Origin: Streptomyces sp. NBC_01497
GTDB lineage: Bacteria; Actinomycetota; Actinomycetes; Streptomycetales; Streptomycetaceae
Reading direction: 5' to 3'
Assembly (NCBI RefSeq): GCF_036250695.1
Contig: NZ_CP109427.1
Location: forward strand, 558,001 to 622,000
Length of the DNA: 64,000 bases
Shown here: in pieces, positions 15,224 through 24,022 of the stretch
Numbering within the stretch: position 1 is the stretch's first letter
Layout: each line of letters begins with the position of its first letter
Position numbers and translations under genes: made by a program
The notes under the pieces: generated by a model
Told to the model about the DNA's origin: nothing
The model's database searches: none
The model's input: the letters and a program-made list of their open reading frames with translations, nothing else

Positions 15224-15884
15224 GGATCGCTCCCTCAGCTCGGATGAGTTGGATTCATTCGCGCCGTCACTATGGCACTCCAGCCGGGCCGGGGGAAGAG
15301 TCGTACCGAAATCAATTTCTTCCGCCCCGGTGGCGGGGCAGTTCACGGGGGACGCCATGGCCCGCCGAACGGTCAGGCAGGCTCCGCAGCACCCTCCGAT
15401 GCGATGAAGCAGATTCATTTCGCTCGTCATTGATCTGGGTCATGCTGTCGCGGGCCCTTCTTCGAGCCGGTCAAGGTGGCATCACCGGTCACCCGGCATA
15501 CGACGAACGACCCACGACGGACGCACGGACGCAGGGACGCAGGGACGCAGGGACGCAGGGACGCAGGGACAAAAGCACAGACGCACGAACGGACGGCCGA
15601 CGGACGGCTGATGAGGAGAGGCGGCGGGCCCGCCCCTGACGGCGAAGCGTGCCGGAGCGCGAGCCACCCGGCGAGCGTGCCGCGGCGCGGGCATCGCGGA
15701 GGCCAGGAACGCCCATCCCGCGCGGACCGGCGAAGCGCCGCACGACACGGCTCCGTCAGCGTTCCGCCGGTTCAGCAGCCGTCAGTAGGGTGGGTTTTCC
15801 GGCGCGGTGTGAACACAACAGCCGCCGCCCACGTTGTATCTCTCGACCGCATCGGCTCACCGCTCCTCAGCACGAAGGGCTGTC
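15224..15884. other. Divergent intergenic region with an octamer array
   Basis: This gap of 661 bases separates the GntR-type gene from the LLM gene. Apart from the GCAGGGAC array I see no gene. Both promoters should lie here. Frames around 15480-15750 are compositionally odd (Arg/Thr-rich, derived from the repeats) and are not credible proteins. Confidence 0.45.
15531..15570. repeat. Five perfect tandem copies of GCAGGGAC
   Basis: The 8-bp unit repeats five times without error and is flanked by degenerate copies (ACGGAC, CACAGAC). It is noncoding and lies upstream of the LLM oxidoreductase gene. Confidence 0.9.
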
Positions 15885-16727
15885 ATGACCCCACACCCGT
15901 TCCGCTTCGGCGTCAGTCTGTTCAACGTCGGCTCCCGGTCCGCCTGGCACGCTCGCGTGCGCGAGGTGGAGGACCTTGGCTACGACGTGCTTCAGGTGGC
16001 CGACCATCTGGGAGTGGCCGCGCCGTTCCCGGCGCTGGTGGCCGCGGCCGACGTGACGAGCATGCGCCTGGGCACGTTCGTGCTCAACGCGGGCATCCTC
16101 AGCCCCGCGTACCTGGCCCGGGACGTCGCCGACGTGCACCGCCTCACGGACGGCCGCCTGGAACTGGGCCTCGGCGCCGGTTACGTACCGGCCGAGTTCG
16201 AGGCCGTGGGCCTGCCCTTCGGCACCCCGGGCCAGCGCCTTCGGAAACTGGAGTCGCTCCTGACGGACACGCGTGCGCTGCTCGCCGCGCAGGACGACGA
16301 CCCCCGGCCGCCGATCATGCTCGGGGGCGCCGGCGACCGCATGCTGAAGCTGGCGGCGCGTGAGGCCGACATCTTCAGCTTCTCCATCATGGCCGGGCTG
16401 ACACCGGGCCTCGCCCCGGAAGAGGCGCTCGCCCGCCGCGTCCAGGTGCTGCGGGAAGCCGCCGGCGAGCGCTTCGGCGACATCGAGCTGAACCTGTTCG
16501 TCGCGGCGGTCGGCGGGAGCGTGGACCAGGTCGACCTCTCGATCATCCGGCAGGCCAGCGGCCTCGACGACGAGCAGCTCACCCAGCTGCCCGGTGTGCT
16601 GGTCGGCTCACCGCAAGAGATCGCGGACCGGCTCCGGCGCTACCGCGAGGAGTTCGGCCTCAGCTACGTCAGCGTCCTGGAGCCTCACATGGCCGCGTTC
16701 GCCGAGGTCATCCGGCACCTGCGCTGA
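15885..16727 (+). CDS. LLM-class (F420-type) oxidoreductase
   Basis: The 280-residue protein is a luciferase-like TIM barrel: N-terminal FRFGVSLFNVGS, VADHLG in strand 2, DVADVHRLTDGRLELGLGAGYVPAEF in the middle, and a GSPQEIADRLRRYREEFGLSYVSV tail. The ATG at 15885 follows AAGGG. Streptomyces members of this branch commonly use F420 rather than FMN, but I cannot tell from the sequence. No substrate clue comes from the neighbours: it stands alone, with a convergent small membrane gene downstream. Confidence 0.88.
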   Translation: MTPHPFRFGVSLFNVGSRSAWHARVREVEDLGYDVLQVADHLGVAAPFPALVAAADVTSMRLGTFVLNAGILSPAYLARDVADVHRLTDGRLELGLGAGYVPAEFEAVGLPFGTPGQRLRKLESLLTDTRALLAAQDDDPRPPIMLGGAGDRMLKLAAREADIFSFSIMAGLTPGLAPEEALARRVQVLREAAGERFGDIELNLFVAAVGGSVDQVDLSIIRQASGLDDEQLTQLPGVLVGSPQEIADRLRRYREEFGLSYVSVLEPHMAAFAEVIRHLR

Positions 16728-16861
16728 CGCGCGACCACCGCCGCCCCGCTCCCCTCCCCGCCGGGCTCGTGCGGGCCCGTGCGGAGCGGGCGGCCCGGCC
16801 CGGGCACCGAGGCGCCCGCGACCGGGACCGATTTCGCGTGTCCCGCGCAGCCGAGGCGGGG

Positions 16862-17065
16862 CTACGACGCTTGCTGACCCTGCCCCCTCCCCCGGGCCCG
16901 CAGGCCCCAGACGACCCCCGCGATGCCGAGCAGCGCGACGACGATGCCGAGCCAGGTGTACTGGCCGTGGCCCGACATCATCGAGCCCTTCATCACGCCC
17001 GTCCCCTGGCTGATCCACAGACCGCCGAGAAGAATCAGAACGACGCCCACAACCGTACGGATCAC
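16862..17065 (-). CDS. Small membrane protein of unknown function
   Basis: The 67-residue protein has two predicted membrane helices (VVGVVLILLGGLWISQ and WLGIVVALLGIAGVVWGL) joined by a Gly/Met/His turn (GVMKGSMMSGHGQY) and ends in an Arg/Gly/Gln tail. GTG 17065 follows CATGAGGAG at good spacing. It stands alone. I do not recognise a functional family beyond small two-helix membrane proteins common in Streptomyces. Confidence 0.75.
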   Translation of the reverse strand: MIRTVVGVVLILLGGLWISQGTGVMKGSMMSGHGQYTWLGIVVALLGIAGVVWGLRARGRGQGQQAS

Positions 17066-17451
17066 AATCCACTCCTCATGTGTCGACGACTGTCCGTACG
17101 GGGCGCGGGGCCCCCGCGTTCAACGGCGCGCTCTGTTCGACTTCCGCCATCGCCTGCGCGACCGATCCGATCTGCGCGATTCGCCAGCCGGATACGTCCG
17201 AAAGCCGTGCGGCCGTGCGGGGCGGCGGGGGCGGCGGCCGCCGCCGCGCGGGGCGTGACCTCTGTCCCGCCCCGCCATCCGTCCGTGGGCGGCCGGACTT
17301 CTCCCGTGGTGTCCCGTACCTCTCCCGGCGCACCGCGGTGCCGGGGCGGACGGGGCGGCTCGGACGAAACGGGTGCGCGTACGGCCACGCCCTGAGCCCG
17401 TGCGCACCGATGCGAAGGGGCCGGGCAATCCGCGAGCGCACGGAGGACGGA
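17066..17451. other. Intergenic, no gene seen
   Basis: Upstream region of the small membrane gene and downstream region of the DctA operon. Several overlapping open frames exist but show no domain, no ribosome binding site and no consistent codon pattern. Confidence 0.4.
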
Positions 17452-17484
17452 GGGAGGGCCGAGCGTCACCCGCTCGCCCCTCCC
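17452..17484 (-). terminator. Terminator of the DctA operon
   Basis: Arms GGGAGGGCCGAGCG (17452-17465) and CGCTCGCCCCTCCC (17471-17484) pair with one mismatch around a TCACC loop, 7 bases past the dctA-like stop. Confidence 0.7.
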
Positions 17485-17491
17485 CCTTCCC

Positions 17492-18808
17492 TCACGCGGC
17501 CTGGTACCCCGCGTCGAGTTCGGCACGCAGCTGTACCCGGTCCACCGCTTTCTCCCATTTCCCGACGACCAGGGTGGCCACGCAGTTGCCCGCGATGTTG
17601 GTGAACACGAAGGCCGCGGAGAGAATGCTGTGGACACCGAGTATCAGGGCGATGCTGCTGACCGGGATGGTGTGGGTCGCGCTCAGGGTGAGCGCGAGCA
17701 CGGCTATCGCCGATCCGGATACTCCCGCACCACCCTTCGAGGTGAGCAACAGGATCAACAGCAGGCCAAGTTGGGCGGTCAAGCTCAGATCCGTACCAGT
17801 GGCCTGGGCCAGAAACACACTGACTGCCGCGAAGTACAGACAGGTGCCGTCGTGGTTGAAGCTGTACGCCGTGGGCAGCACCAGGCCCACCACGGGTTCG
17901 TCCACCCCCAGCTTCTTCAACTTCACCGTGAGCTGCGGGAACACACTCTCCGACGAGCTGGTGCCCAGCACCAGGAACAACTCCGCGCGGATGTAGCGCA
18001 GCAGCTTCAGAAGGCTGACCCCCGCGTACCGGGAGACCGGCCACAGCACCAACACGAAGAACAGGAGGCAGATCAGGTAGAACACACCGACGAGCCGGCC
18101 CAGAGGGAGCAGGGTCCCGAGCCCGTAGCGGGACACCGTGAATGCGATGGAGCCGAAGGCGGCTATCGGCGCGATCCGCATCACCTTCCGGATGACCCAG
18201 AACAGTGCCTGCTGCACGTTGTCGACGATGTCGAGGGCGGGCTGCGCCTTGGCGCCCAGTGAGCCCAGTCCGCAGGCGAACAGCACGGAGAAGACCAGCA
18301 CTTGCAGGATGTCGCCCTGGGCGAAAGCCTGCACGGCGGAGGTCGGGACCAGGCTGACCAGGAAGTCGTCGAAGCCCTCCGACTTGGCCGGCGCCGTGCT
18401 GGAGGGGTCGACGTGCAGCGACGACGGGTCGATGTGCATGCCGATGCCCGGCTTGAGCACGTTGACCACGACGAGGCCGATGACGAGGGCGATCGTGGTG
18501 ATCACCTCGAAGTACACGAGGGACTTCACGGCGATGCGCCCGACCTTGCCGAGGTCGCGCACACTGGTGATCCCGTGCGTGACCGTGCAGAAGATGATCA
18601 GGCCGACGACCATCTGGATCAGGTGGATGAAGATGTCGCCGAGGAATTGGACATGGTGTCCGATCGAGGGGGCGAAGTCGCCCACGGCGACCCCCAGGGC
18701 GACCCCCACCAGCACCTGGAAGGCCAGGTCGCGGTAGAAGGGGGTGCGCTTCTTTCTGCCCTGGTCCTGTCCCGGCACGGGGGCAGCAGTTGCTGTGGTT
18801 TCGCTCAT
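17492..18808 (-). CDS. dctA: C4-dicarboxylate/glutamate:cation symporter (DctA type)
   Basis: The 438-residue membrane protein belongs to the dicarboxylate/amino acid:cation symporter family. Diagnostic blocks are TSSSESVFPQL (hairpin 1), AYSFNHDGTCLYF and SKGGAGVSGSAIAVLA (substrate-binding hairpin 2), and TNIAGNCVATLVVGKWE near the end. It carries about eight membrane helices. It probably imports succinate-like or aromatic-acid-like carboxylates with protons or sodium. It is the last gene of an operon with a dihydroxyphthalate-decarboxylase-like protein and an amidohydrolase, which hints that the imported acid is processed by them. Its name is by family; the substrate is not shown. Confidence 0.88.
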   Translation of the reverse strand: MSETTATAAPVPGQDQGRKKRTPFYRDLAFQVLVGVALGVAVGDFAPSIGHHVQFLGDIFIHLIQMVVGLIIFCTVTHGITSVRDLGKVGRIAVKSLVYFEVITTIALVIGLVVVNVLKPGIGMHIDPSSLHVDPSSTAPAKSEGFDDFLVSLVPTSAVQAFAQGDILQVLVFSVLFACGLGSLGAKAQPALDIVDNVQQALFWVIRKVMRIAPIAAFGSIAFTVSRYGLGTLLPLGRLVGVFYLICLLFFVLVLWPVSRYAGVSLLKLLRYIRAELFLVLGTSSSESVFPQLTVKLKKLGVDEPVVGLVLPTAYSFNHDGTCLYFAAVSVFLAQATGTDLSLTAQLGLLLILLLTSKGGAGVSGSAIAVLALTLSATHTIPVSSIALILGVHSILSAAFVFTNIAGNCVATLVVGKWEKAVDRVQLRAELDAGYQAA

Positions 18809-18865
18809 CGTTTCCGGTTTCTCCGTTGAATGTCCGGCGCCGATATCCGGCCTGCGTCCGCGTGA

Positions 18866-19762
18866 TCAGTCCGCGGCGTGGCCGAGGACGTCCCTGGCCG
18901 GCCCGAACACCTCGTCCAGGCCGAGGCGTCGGGGCAGCAGTCCCTGCGCGAGGCAGGCGTCGATCAAGAACTCCATCGGCTCCTTGAGCTGTTCGAAGCC
19001 GAAGAGGGTGGGCGACGGTGCGCCCTCGGGTCGTTCGACGGTGTCGTCGGCGCGGCGCAGCAGCGCGTACGCCGCACGGATCGCCTCGGCGTCCCCGCGG
19101 CAGGCCGAGGACCCGGCGGCCACCATGTGGTTGATCGGCATGAAGCCGTGCTGACGCCACCACTCCTGGTCGCGTACGACGGCGTCGGGGACGACCGGGA
19201 CGAACTCGTCGCCGCCGGGCAGGTCGTTGCCGAGGATGGTGGCGTCGATGCGCCCCTCGCGCAGCAGGTCGAGCAGACTCCCGTCCTCGGTGTCGTGCTC
19301 GACGAACCCGGGGTCGGCGTACTGCTCCACGTGGGCGCCCTCGCGGGTGGTCCAGCGGACGTCCTGCGGTGCCAGGCCGTAGTCCTCGGCGAGATGGGCG
19401 CGGACCCACATCCCCGTCGTCTGGGTGTAGGCGCGTACCCCGATGTGCTTGCCGGCCAGTTCCCGCGGTGCGATCGGTCGTGACGCGTGGGCGATCAGGC
19501 AGCCGCGCTGGAAGCGCGAGGCGACGACGGCGGGCAGCAGTACCACGGGACGCCCGTAGGCGATCGCCTGCAGGGCGGTGACGACGGCGAGTTCGCTCAG
19601 GTCGTAGGCCTCGTCACGCACCATCGGCGCGAATGCCCGGTGGATCGGGGAGACAGTGTGGAAGTCGAGCCGTACCCGGTCGTCGCCGATCAGGCCGTTC
19701 TTCAGCGGCGTCGTGTGCGGGTAGTCGGCGAGCACGGCACGCAGCACGGTGGATTCAGGCAC
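18866..19762 (-). CDS. 4,5-dihydroxyphthalate decarboxylase-like / periplasmic-binding-fold protein
   Basis: The protein (298 residues) has the type-2 periplasmic-binding fold seen in the dihydroxyphthalate decarboxylase group: PIHRAFAPMVRDEAYDLSELAV near the N-terminus, GKHIGVRAYTQTTGMWVRAHL, and a C-terminal DACLAQGLLPRRLGLDEVFGP. There is no signal peptide, so it is cytoplasmic and more likely an enzyme than a transport protein. I chose GTG 19762, which has GGGAG upstream and overlaps the stop of the amidohydrolase gene by 8 bases. Family members decarboxylate 4,5-dihydroxyphthalate to protocatechuate, but many are uncharacterised. Confidence 0.78.
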   Translation of the reverse strand: MPESTVLRAVLADYPHTTPLKNGLIGDDRVRLDFHTVSPIHRAFAPMVRDEAYDLSELAVVTALQAIAYGRPVVLLPAVVASRFQRGCLIAHASRPIAPRELAGKHIGVRAYTQTTGMWVRAHLAEDYGLAPQDVRWTTREGAHVEQYADPGFVEHDTEDGSLLDLLREGRIDATILGNDLPGGDEFVPVVPDAVVRDQEWWRQHGFMPINHMVAAGSSACRGDAEAIRAAYALLRRADDTVERPEGAPSPTLFGFEQLKEPMEFLIDACLAQGLLPRRLGLDEVFGPARDVLGHAAD

Positions 19763-20621
19763 GACGGTCTCCCGTGGTCGCGACGGAGGGGTAGAACGCG
19801 GCGGCTGTTCCACCGAAGATCATTTCCTGGTCGGTCTCCGGCAGGCTGGACACCATCTCGCGGGCCTCCGCGAGGATGTCCGCCGCACTGCCCTGCGCCG
19901 CCGGGAAGTTGGAACCCCAGGCGATACGGCCGGCGCCGTACGCCGCGACCAGGTCCGCCAGGAAGTCCGCGGGCGTCGAGGCGCCCTTCGCCGACGCCGC
20001 CAGGGCCCGGTGGGTGAGTTTGAGGAACACACCCGGGAAAGCCGCCAGTTCGAAGAGTTCCTTCGACGTGACATACGGCCGGCCGTCGGAGAGGTCGGGG
20101 CGCGCGCAGTGGTCGAGCAGGACGCGCACTCCGGGGAACCGCTCCAACAGATCGCGCAGCGCGGGCAGTCCCTGGATCGTCATCTGGAGGCAGACAGGGA
20201 TGTCATGTTCCTCGGCGTAGGCCCAGGCGGGGTGGGAGTCCTCGTGCCCCAGCCAGTCCGCCTGGCCGGGCATGGTGGTTCCGGTGGTGAACAGCCGGAA
20301 GCCCGAAAGGCCTTGCCCCTGCCAGTGCTTTATTTTGGCCACCGCGTCGGGTGCCATGGCGTCGAGCGAGTAGACACCGACGAACGTGTCGGGGTGGGTC
20401 CGCACCGCCTCGACGACATAACGGTTGTCGTGTCCGTACACCGTTGAGGCCTGCACCACCACGGCTTTGGCGATGCCGGCCTGGTCGAGCGCCTGCCGCA
20501 GGCCGTCGATGTCCACCGGGTGTGCCAGCGACCACTCGGACTGCCGTCCACCGATGGGACCGACCGGATATCGCACGGTATCCGGCGAGATCACATGGGT
20601 GTGCGTGTCCACGATGCGCAT
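19755..20621 (-). CDS. Amidohydrolase-family metal-dependent hydrolase (PDC-lactonase/ACMSD-like)
   Basis: The 288-residue TIM-barrel enzyme has the N-terminal metal motif DTHTHV, a further histidine in LLDHCARPDL, and a terminal WGSNFP block. These are typical of amidohydrolase family 2, which includes 2-pyrone-4,6-dicarboxylate lactonase and decarboxylases of aromatic acids. The usual final Asp is Asn here, which is common in this branch. ATG 20621 follows GGAGG by 5 bases. It is first in the operon before the dihydroxyphthalate-decarboxylase-like gene and dctA. The grouping suggests breakdown of an aromatic or lactone dicarboxylate. Confidence 0.85.
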   Translation of the reverse strand: MRIVDTHTHVISPDTVRYPVGPIGGRQSEWSLAHPVDIDGLRQALDQAGIAKAVVVQASTVYGHDNRYVVEAVRTHPDTFVGVYSLDAMAPDAVAKIKHWQGQGLSGFRLFTTGTTMPGQADWLGHEDSHPAWAYAEEHDIPVCLQMTIQGLPALRDLLERFPGVRVLLDHCARPDLSDGRPYVTSKELFELAAFPGVFLKLTHRALAASAKGASTPADFLADLVAAYGAGRIAWGSNFPAAQGSAADILAEAREMVSSLPETDQEMIFGGTAAAFYPSVATTGDRRA

Positions 20622-20690
20622 CGAACCTCCAGGGAGCGAACGGGTCTGCGGGGAGCGGGTCATAGGCCTCGACCGGGACCCAGCTCCCTG

Positions 20691-20719
20691 ACTGAAGCGG
20701 AAGTTAACACGATCGTCAA
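20691..20719 (-). promoter_or_regulatory. Possible promoter of the amidohydrolase-dctA operon
   Basis: On the minus strand TTGACG (20719-20714) is followed after 17 bases by TTCAGT (20696-20691), about 70 bases upstream of the amidohydrolase start. The surrounding 20700-20775 is the only AT-rich island in the gap. The -10 is weak. Confidence 0.35.
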
Positions 20720-21017
20720 CAATTTCGTCTGGAATCTGGAAGATAATTTTGGTGACAATCGCCTACTGTGATACTTCGTGAGCACAGAGCGATGGCGGCA
20801 GGACGCACGGACAGCCACGGGGCGCCAGGTTCCGGGGGGAGGCACCGCCGCGTGGGAACCGGATCTGCCGCGTCAGGTCCCCGCATGACACGACGGATCC
20901 CCTTCGGAACACGGCCGGGTCCGGACCGTGTTGACGGCAAGGTGACGCGCCTGCCGCCACCCGCCGATGCCGACGGCCGGCCGCGATGCGGCTCCGGCCC
21001 CGGCCCCGGGTTCGTTA

Positions 21018-21075
<58 letters not shown>

Positions 21076-21145
21076 GGGGTCGTCACCGACTCACCGGCGT
21101 CCCACCGCACATGCACTACCGGGTCCTTCGGCACGGCCGGAGCGC

Positions 21146-21205
21146 GGACACCCGGAGCCCGGGCACCCGGGGACGGGACACCCGGGGACGCGACACCCGG
21201 GGGCC
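21146..21205. repeat. Degenerate GGACACCCGGGGACG repeats
   Basis: Three to four irregular copies of a 14-15 base unit built on ACACCCGGGG lie directly downstream of the MBL hydrolase stop. The GC-rich units could fold and help stop transcription, but no single clean hairpin stands out. Confidence 0.55.
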
Positions 21206-21210
21206 GGACC

Positions 21211-22266
21211 TCACAACGCCACTTCGGTACCCACCGCGTTGGGCACGAACGCCTCCCCGAACCGGGATGCCATCGCGTGCTGGGCCCGCCAGCCGGTGCA
21301 GTGGGCGGGGACGAGCACCGACGGTGACATCTCCCCCAGATCCCTCAGGACCCTTGGGATCAACGGCTCGAACACCGGCCCGTTGAGGTGGAATCCGCCC
21401 ACCACCGCGTGCAACGGCCGGTCGTGCGTGAGCCGACGGGCATAACGGCAGATGTTCACCACACCCGCGTGGCCACAGCCCGTCAGGACCATCAGGCCCT
21501 TGCCCCGGATGTCGATGACCAGTGCCTGGTCATCCAGGACCAGCGGGTCCGGCTCCCATTTTCCGCCGAGCCGGGCCTGCTGCGGCGGCAGTCCGGGCTC
21601 GTATCCGGTGGTCCGGGGCACCTCGCCGGTGACCAGGACCGACCCCTCGAACAGGAAACTGGGCTGCTGGTCCTCGACCACCGTGAACCCGGCCCCCTCC
21701 AGCGCGCGGCGGCTCGTGGTGGGAAGCTCCAGCGGATCCGCGCCGGGCAGCGTCATGCGTCGGCGCCGCCAGAAGTGGGGGTGGATCAGCACCGGCAGAT
21801 TCACCCGGCCACCCAGTGCGCGGATCAGCCCGTCGAGACCGGTGGTGTGATCGAAGTGGCCATGGCTGCAGATGATCACCTCGATGGAGGACGGATCGAC
21901 GTGGAGACGCCGCATGTTCTCCGCGACCCCGTCCGGACTCGTCCCGGCGTCGAACAGGAACCGGTGCTCGCGTCCGGCTTTCACGACCGTCACCAGGGCG
22001 GAGAAACCGTGCTCTGCCAGCAGCGGTTCGAGCGCATACCCGTCCTCCATGGTGGAGGCCGGCCTCCTGCCCCCGGGCCGCGCCCGTTTGGCCGGTCCCT
22101 GATCCGGCATGAGCAGGTCGCTGACGTTGTCCATCAGTGTGGTGACCGTCACCGAGTCGACCGGCTCCAGCGAAACGGACACACGGGGCTCGAAGTCGTG
22201 AAGGATCCGTACATCGCGATCACCGGGTACACCACCTGTACACATTTGTTCAGTATCGTCCCGCAT
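21211..22266 (-). CDS. MBL-fold metallo-hydrolase (RFA-P-synthase-like branch)
   Basis: The metallo-beta-lactamase-fold protein of about 351 residues has the metal motif CSHGHFDHTTGLDGL (HxHxDH), GCGHAGVVNICRYA, and GGFHL and PAHCTG blocks supplying the remaining ligands. This order is typical of the branch that includes ribofuranosylaminobenzene 5'-phosphate synthase-like proteins. The start is unclear: ATG 22266 has a poor ribosome binding site, and the conserved part begins only around VDSVTVTTLMDN, so the true start may be up to 80 codons further in. It is alone and divergent from nadE. The reaction is unknown. Confidence 0.85.
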   Translation of the reverse strand: MRDDTEQMCTGGVPGDRDVRILHDFEPRVSVSLEPVDSVTVTTLMDNVSDLLMPDQGPAKRARPGGRRPASTMEDGYALEPLLAEHGFSALVTVVKAGREHRFLFDAGTSPDGVAENMRRLHVDPSSIEVIICSHGHFDHTTGLDGLIRALGGRVNLPVLIHPHFWRRRRMTLPGADPLELPTTSRRALEGAGFTVVEDQQPSFLFEGSVLVTGEVPRTTGYEPGLPPQQARLGGKWEPDPLVLDDQALVIDIRGKGLMVLTGCGHAGVVNICRYARRLTHDRPLHAVVGGFHLNGPVFEPLIPRVLRDLGEMSPSVLVPAHCTGWRAQHAMASRFGEAFVPNAVGTEVAL

Positions 22267-22674
22267 GCCACCGGTGGCCATCGCTCGGCGTCCGGCCCCT
22301 GGGGAGCCGTCCCACGGGCTCGCCGAGCCGCCACCCCACACCCCGGCACCCCGGCGCCCCATCACCCCCGAGGACGAGACCGCGACGATCCGCGCCCAGA
22401 AGGGGACGGACGTTGGGGACGGCACCCGCGTACGGTCGTCGCCGGCCAGGAGGAACGCGAGCGCCGAGGACCGGCCTCAGCGAGAGCCCCGTACCCCGGC
22501 ACGGAGGCGGTCGCCCGACGCCCCGCGCGCCACCCCGCCCGGCATCAGGCCGGGGGGACGGGCGGTCCGGCCGCCTCGCCGGGAAGGGGCCGTCGTCTCC
22601 TTCGCCGCCCGCCCACGGGTCCCGGCGGGCCGTCGGCATAGAATTCGACACCCGCACCGACCCGAGGAGTACTC
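22267..22674. other. Divergent intergenic region before nadE
   Basis: No gene is seen. TAGAAT near 22637 is a possible -10 for nadE, about 38 bases upstream of its GTG, without a recognisable -35. The GC-rich remainder has no family resemblance in any frame. Confidence 0.4.
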
Positions 22675-23514
22675 GTGACCGACCCGGCGCCCACCGGCCC
22701 TCAGCAGGAGATCGCCCGGATCCTCCACGTGAGCGCGACCTTCGACGCGCAGGCGGAGATCGAGCGCCGAGTGGCCTTCCTCACGGGCCAGTTGACGTCC
22801 TCCGGACTGCGTTCGCTGGTGCTCGGGATCAGCGGCGGGGTCGATTCGACCACTGCGGGCCGGCTGTGCCAGCTGGCGGTGGAACGTGCGCGGAGCACCG
22901 GGCACGAGGCGACCTTCTACGCCATGCGGCTGCCGTACGGCGTCCAGGCCGATGAGCACGACGCCCAGCTCGCGCTCGGCTTCATCCGGGCCGACCGGGC
23001 CCTGACCGTGAACGTGAAGGCGGCGAGCGACGCCGCGCTGGAAGCCTGCCTGGCCGGTGACGTGGCGTTCCGCGACGAACGGCACCAGGATTTCGTGCAC
23101 GGCAACATCAAGGCCAGGCAGCGCATGATCGCGCAGTACGCGGTCGCCGGGGCCCATGAGGGACTCGTCGTGGGGACCGATCACGCGGCCGAGGCGGTGT
23201 CCGGGTTCTTCACCAAGTTCGGGGACGGCGCGGCCGACGTGCTGCCGCTCTCGGGGCTGAACAAGCGCCGGGTGCGGGCCGTCGCGGAGGCCCTCGGGGC
23301 GCCTGCCTCGCTGATCTGGAAGACACCGACCGCCGACCTGGAAACCCTCGACGAGGGCAAGGCCGACGAGGACGCGCTCGGTGTGACGTACGACGAGATC
23401 GACGACTTCCTGGAGGGCAAGCCGGTGGGCGGGCCCGCCTACGAGTCGATCGTGCGCAGGTACCACAACACCGAGCACAAGAGGCAGCCGCCGGTCGCTC
23501 CGCCCCAGGTCTGA
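22675..23514 (+). CDS. nadE: Ammonia-dependent NAD+ synthetase
   Basis: The 279-residue protein matches bacterial NadE in length and motifs: the PP-loop LGISGGVDST (residues ~50-59), DEHDAQLAL, GTDHAAEAVSGFFTKFGDG, PLSGLNKRRVRAV, and the C-terminal WKTPTADLE...DEDALGVTYDEIDDFL. It adenylates nicotinic acid adenine dinucleotide and amidates it with ammonia in the last step of NAD synthesis. No glutaminase domain is present. GTG 22675 follows GAGGAG. It stands alone. Confidence 0.96.
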   Translation: MTDPAPTGPQQEIARILHVSATFDAQAEIERRVAFLTGQLTSSGLRSLVLGISGGVDSTTAGRLCQLAVERARSTGHEATFYAMRLPYGVQADEHDAQLALGFIRADRALTVNVKAASDAALEACLAGDVAFRDERHQDFVHGNIKARQRMIAQYAVAGAHEGLVVGTDHAAEAVSGFFTKFGDGAADVLPLSGLNKRRVRAVAEALGAPASLIWKTPTADLETLDEGKADEDALGVTYDEIDDFLEGKPVGGPAYESIVRRYHNTEHKRQPPVAPPQV

Positions 23515-24022
23515 GGCGTCCGGGACGGGTCGCCGTCGTCACGGCCCGGCGCACCCTCGCTTCCGCAGGCTCCTGATCCGGCGAGGGCGGTGGGCCGGCG
23601 CGGGGCGGGGCGGGGCGGGGCGGGGCGGGGCGGGGAACGTACCCGTGCGGGCCTGCCGTCCCGCAGTGGCCGTCCGGCGTCGCCGGCCCGTGGACCGGAC
23701 GTCCTCCGGAGTCCGTCCCGCCCGCCCCGGCCCCGAGCGGCGGGCGGAAGGACTCCAAGGGGCCTGTGTGCTGCGGGCCCGCACACGAGGGTGGATGCTG
23801 GGCAGTGCACCGAATCGGTTCCCGGCGCCCCGACGCCGGGAACCACGACGGTGCACGACACTGACGCGAGAGCCGACAACCGACAGCGGGCCCGCGTGTC
23901 GGTTGGCCGTATCGGCGTGGCCGCGCCGTTGCGCCATTGCGCCGTCACGATGTTGTGTTGTTGTGTTGTTGTGTGAATGTTCCGGAATCGTCGCCGTTTC
24001 GGCGGGCCGACGTCAGGAGACC
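23515..24022. other. Intergenic region with CGGGG array
   Basis: No gene is seen between nadE and the aquaporin gene. The stretch contains CGGGG repeated seven times (23601-23635) and a short TTGTGTTGTTGTGTTG run near 23951-23976, just upstream of the aquaporin ribosome binding site. Confidence 0.45.
23601..23635. repeat. Seven perfect copies of CGGGG
   Basis: A 35-base pentanucleotide tandem array in noncoding DNA 87 bases after the nadE stop. One strand is a run of G4 blocks, so G-quadruplex folding is possible. Confidence 0.9.

Noticed and set aside
15531..15570. Could the octamer array be a CRISPR?
   Set aside because: The units are 8 bp and directly adjacent without spacers, and no cas genes are in the window.
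15474..15750. Overlapping Arg/Thr-rich frames in the GntR-LLM gap.
   Set aside because: Produced by the GCAGGGAC array; frames on several registers are equally open and none has a start signal.
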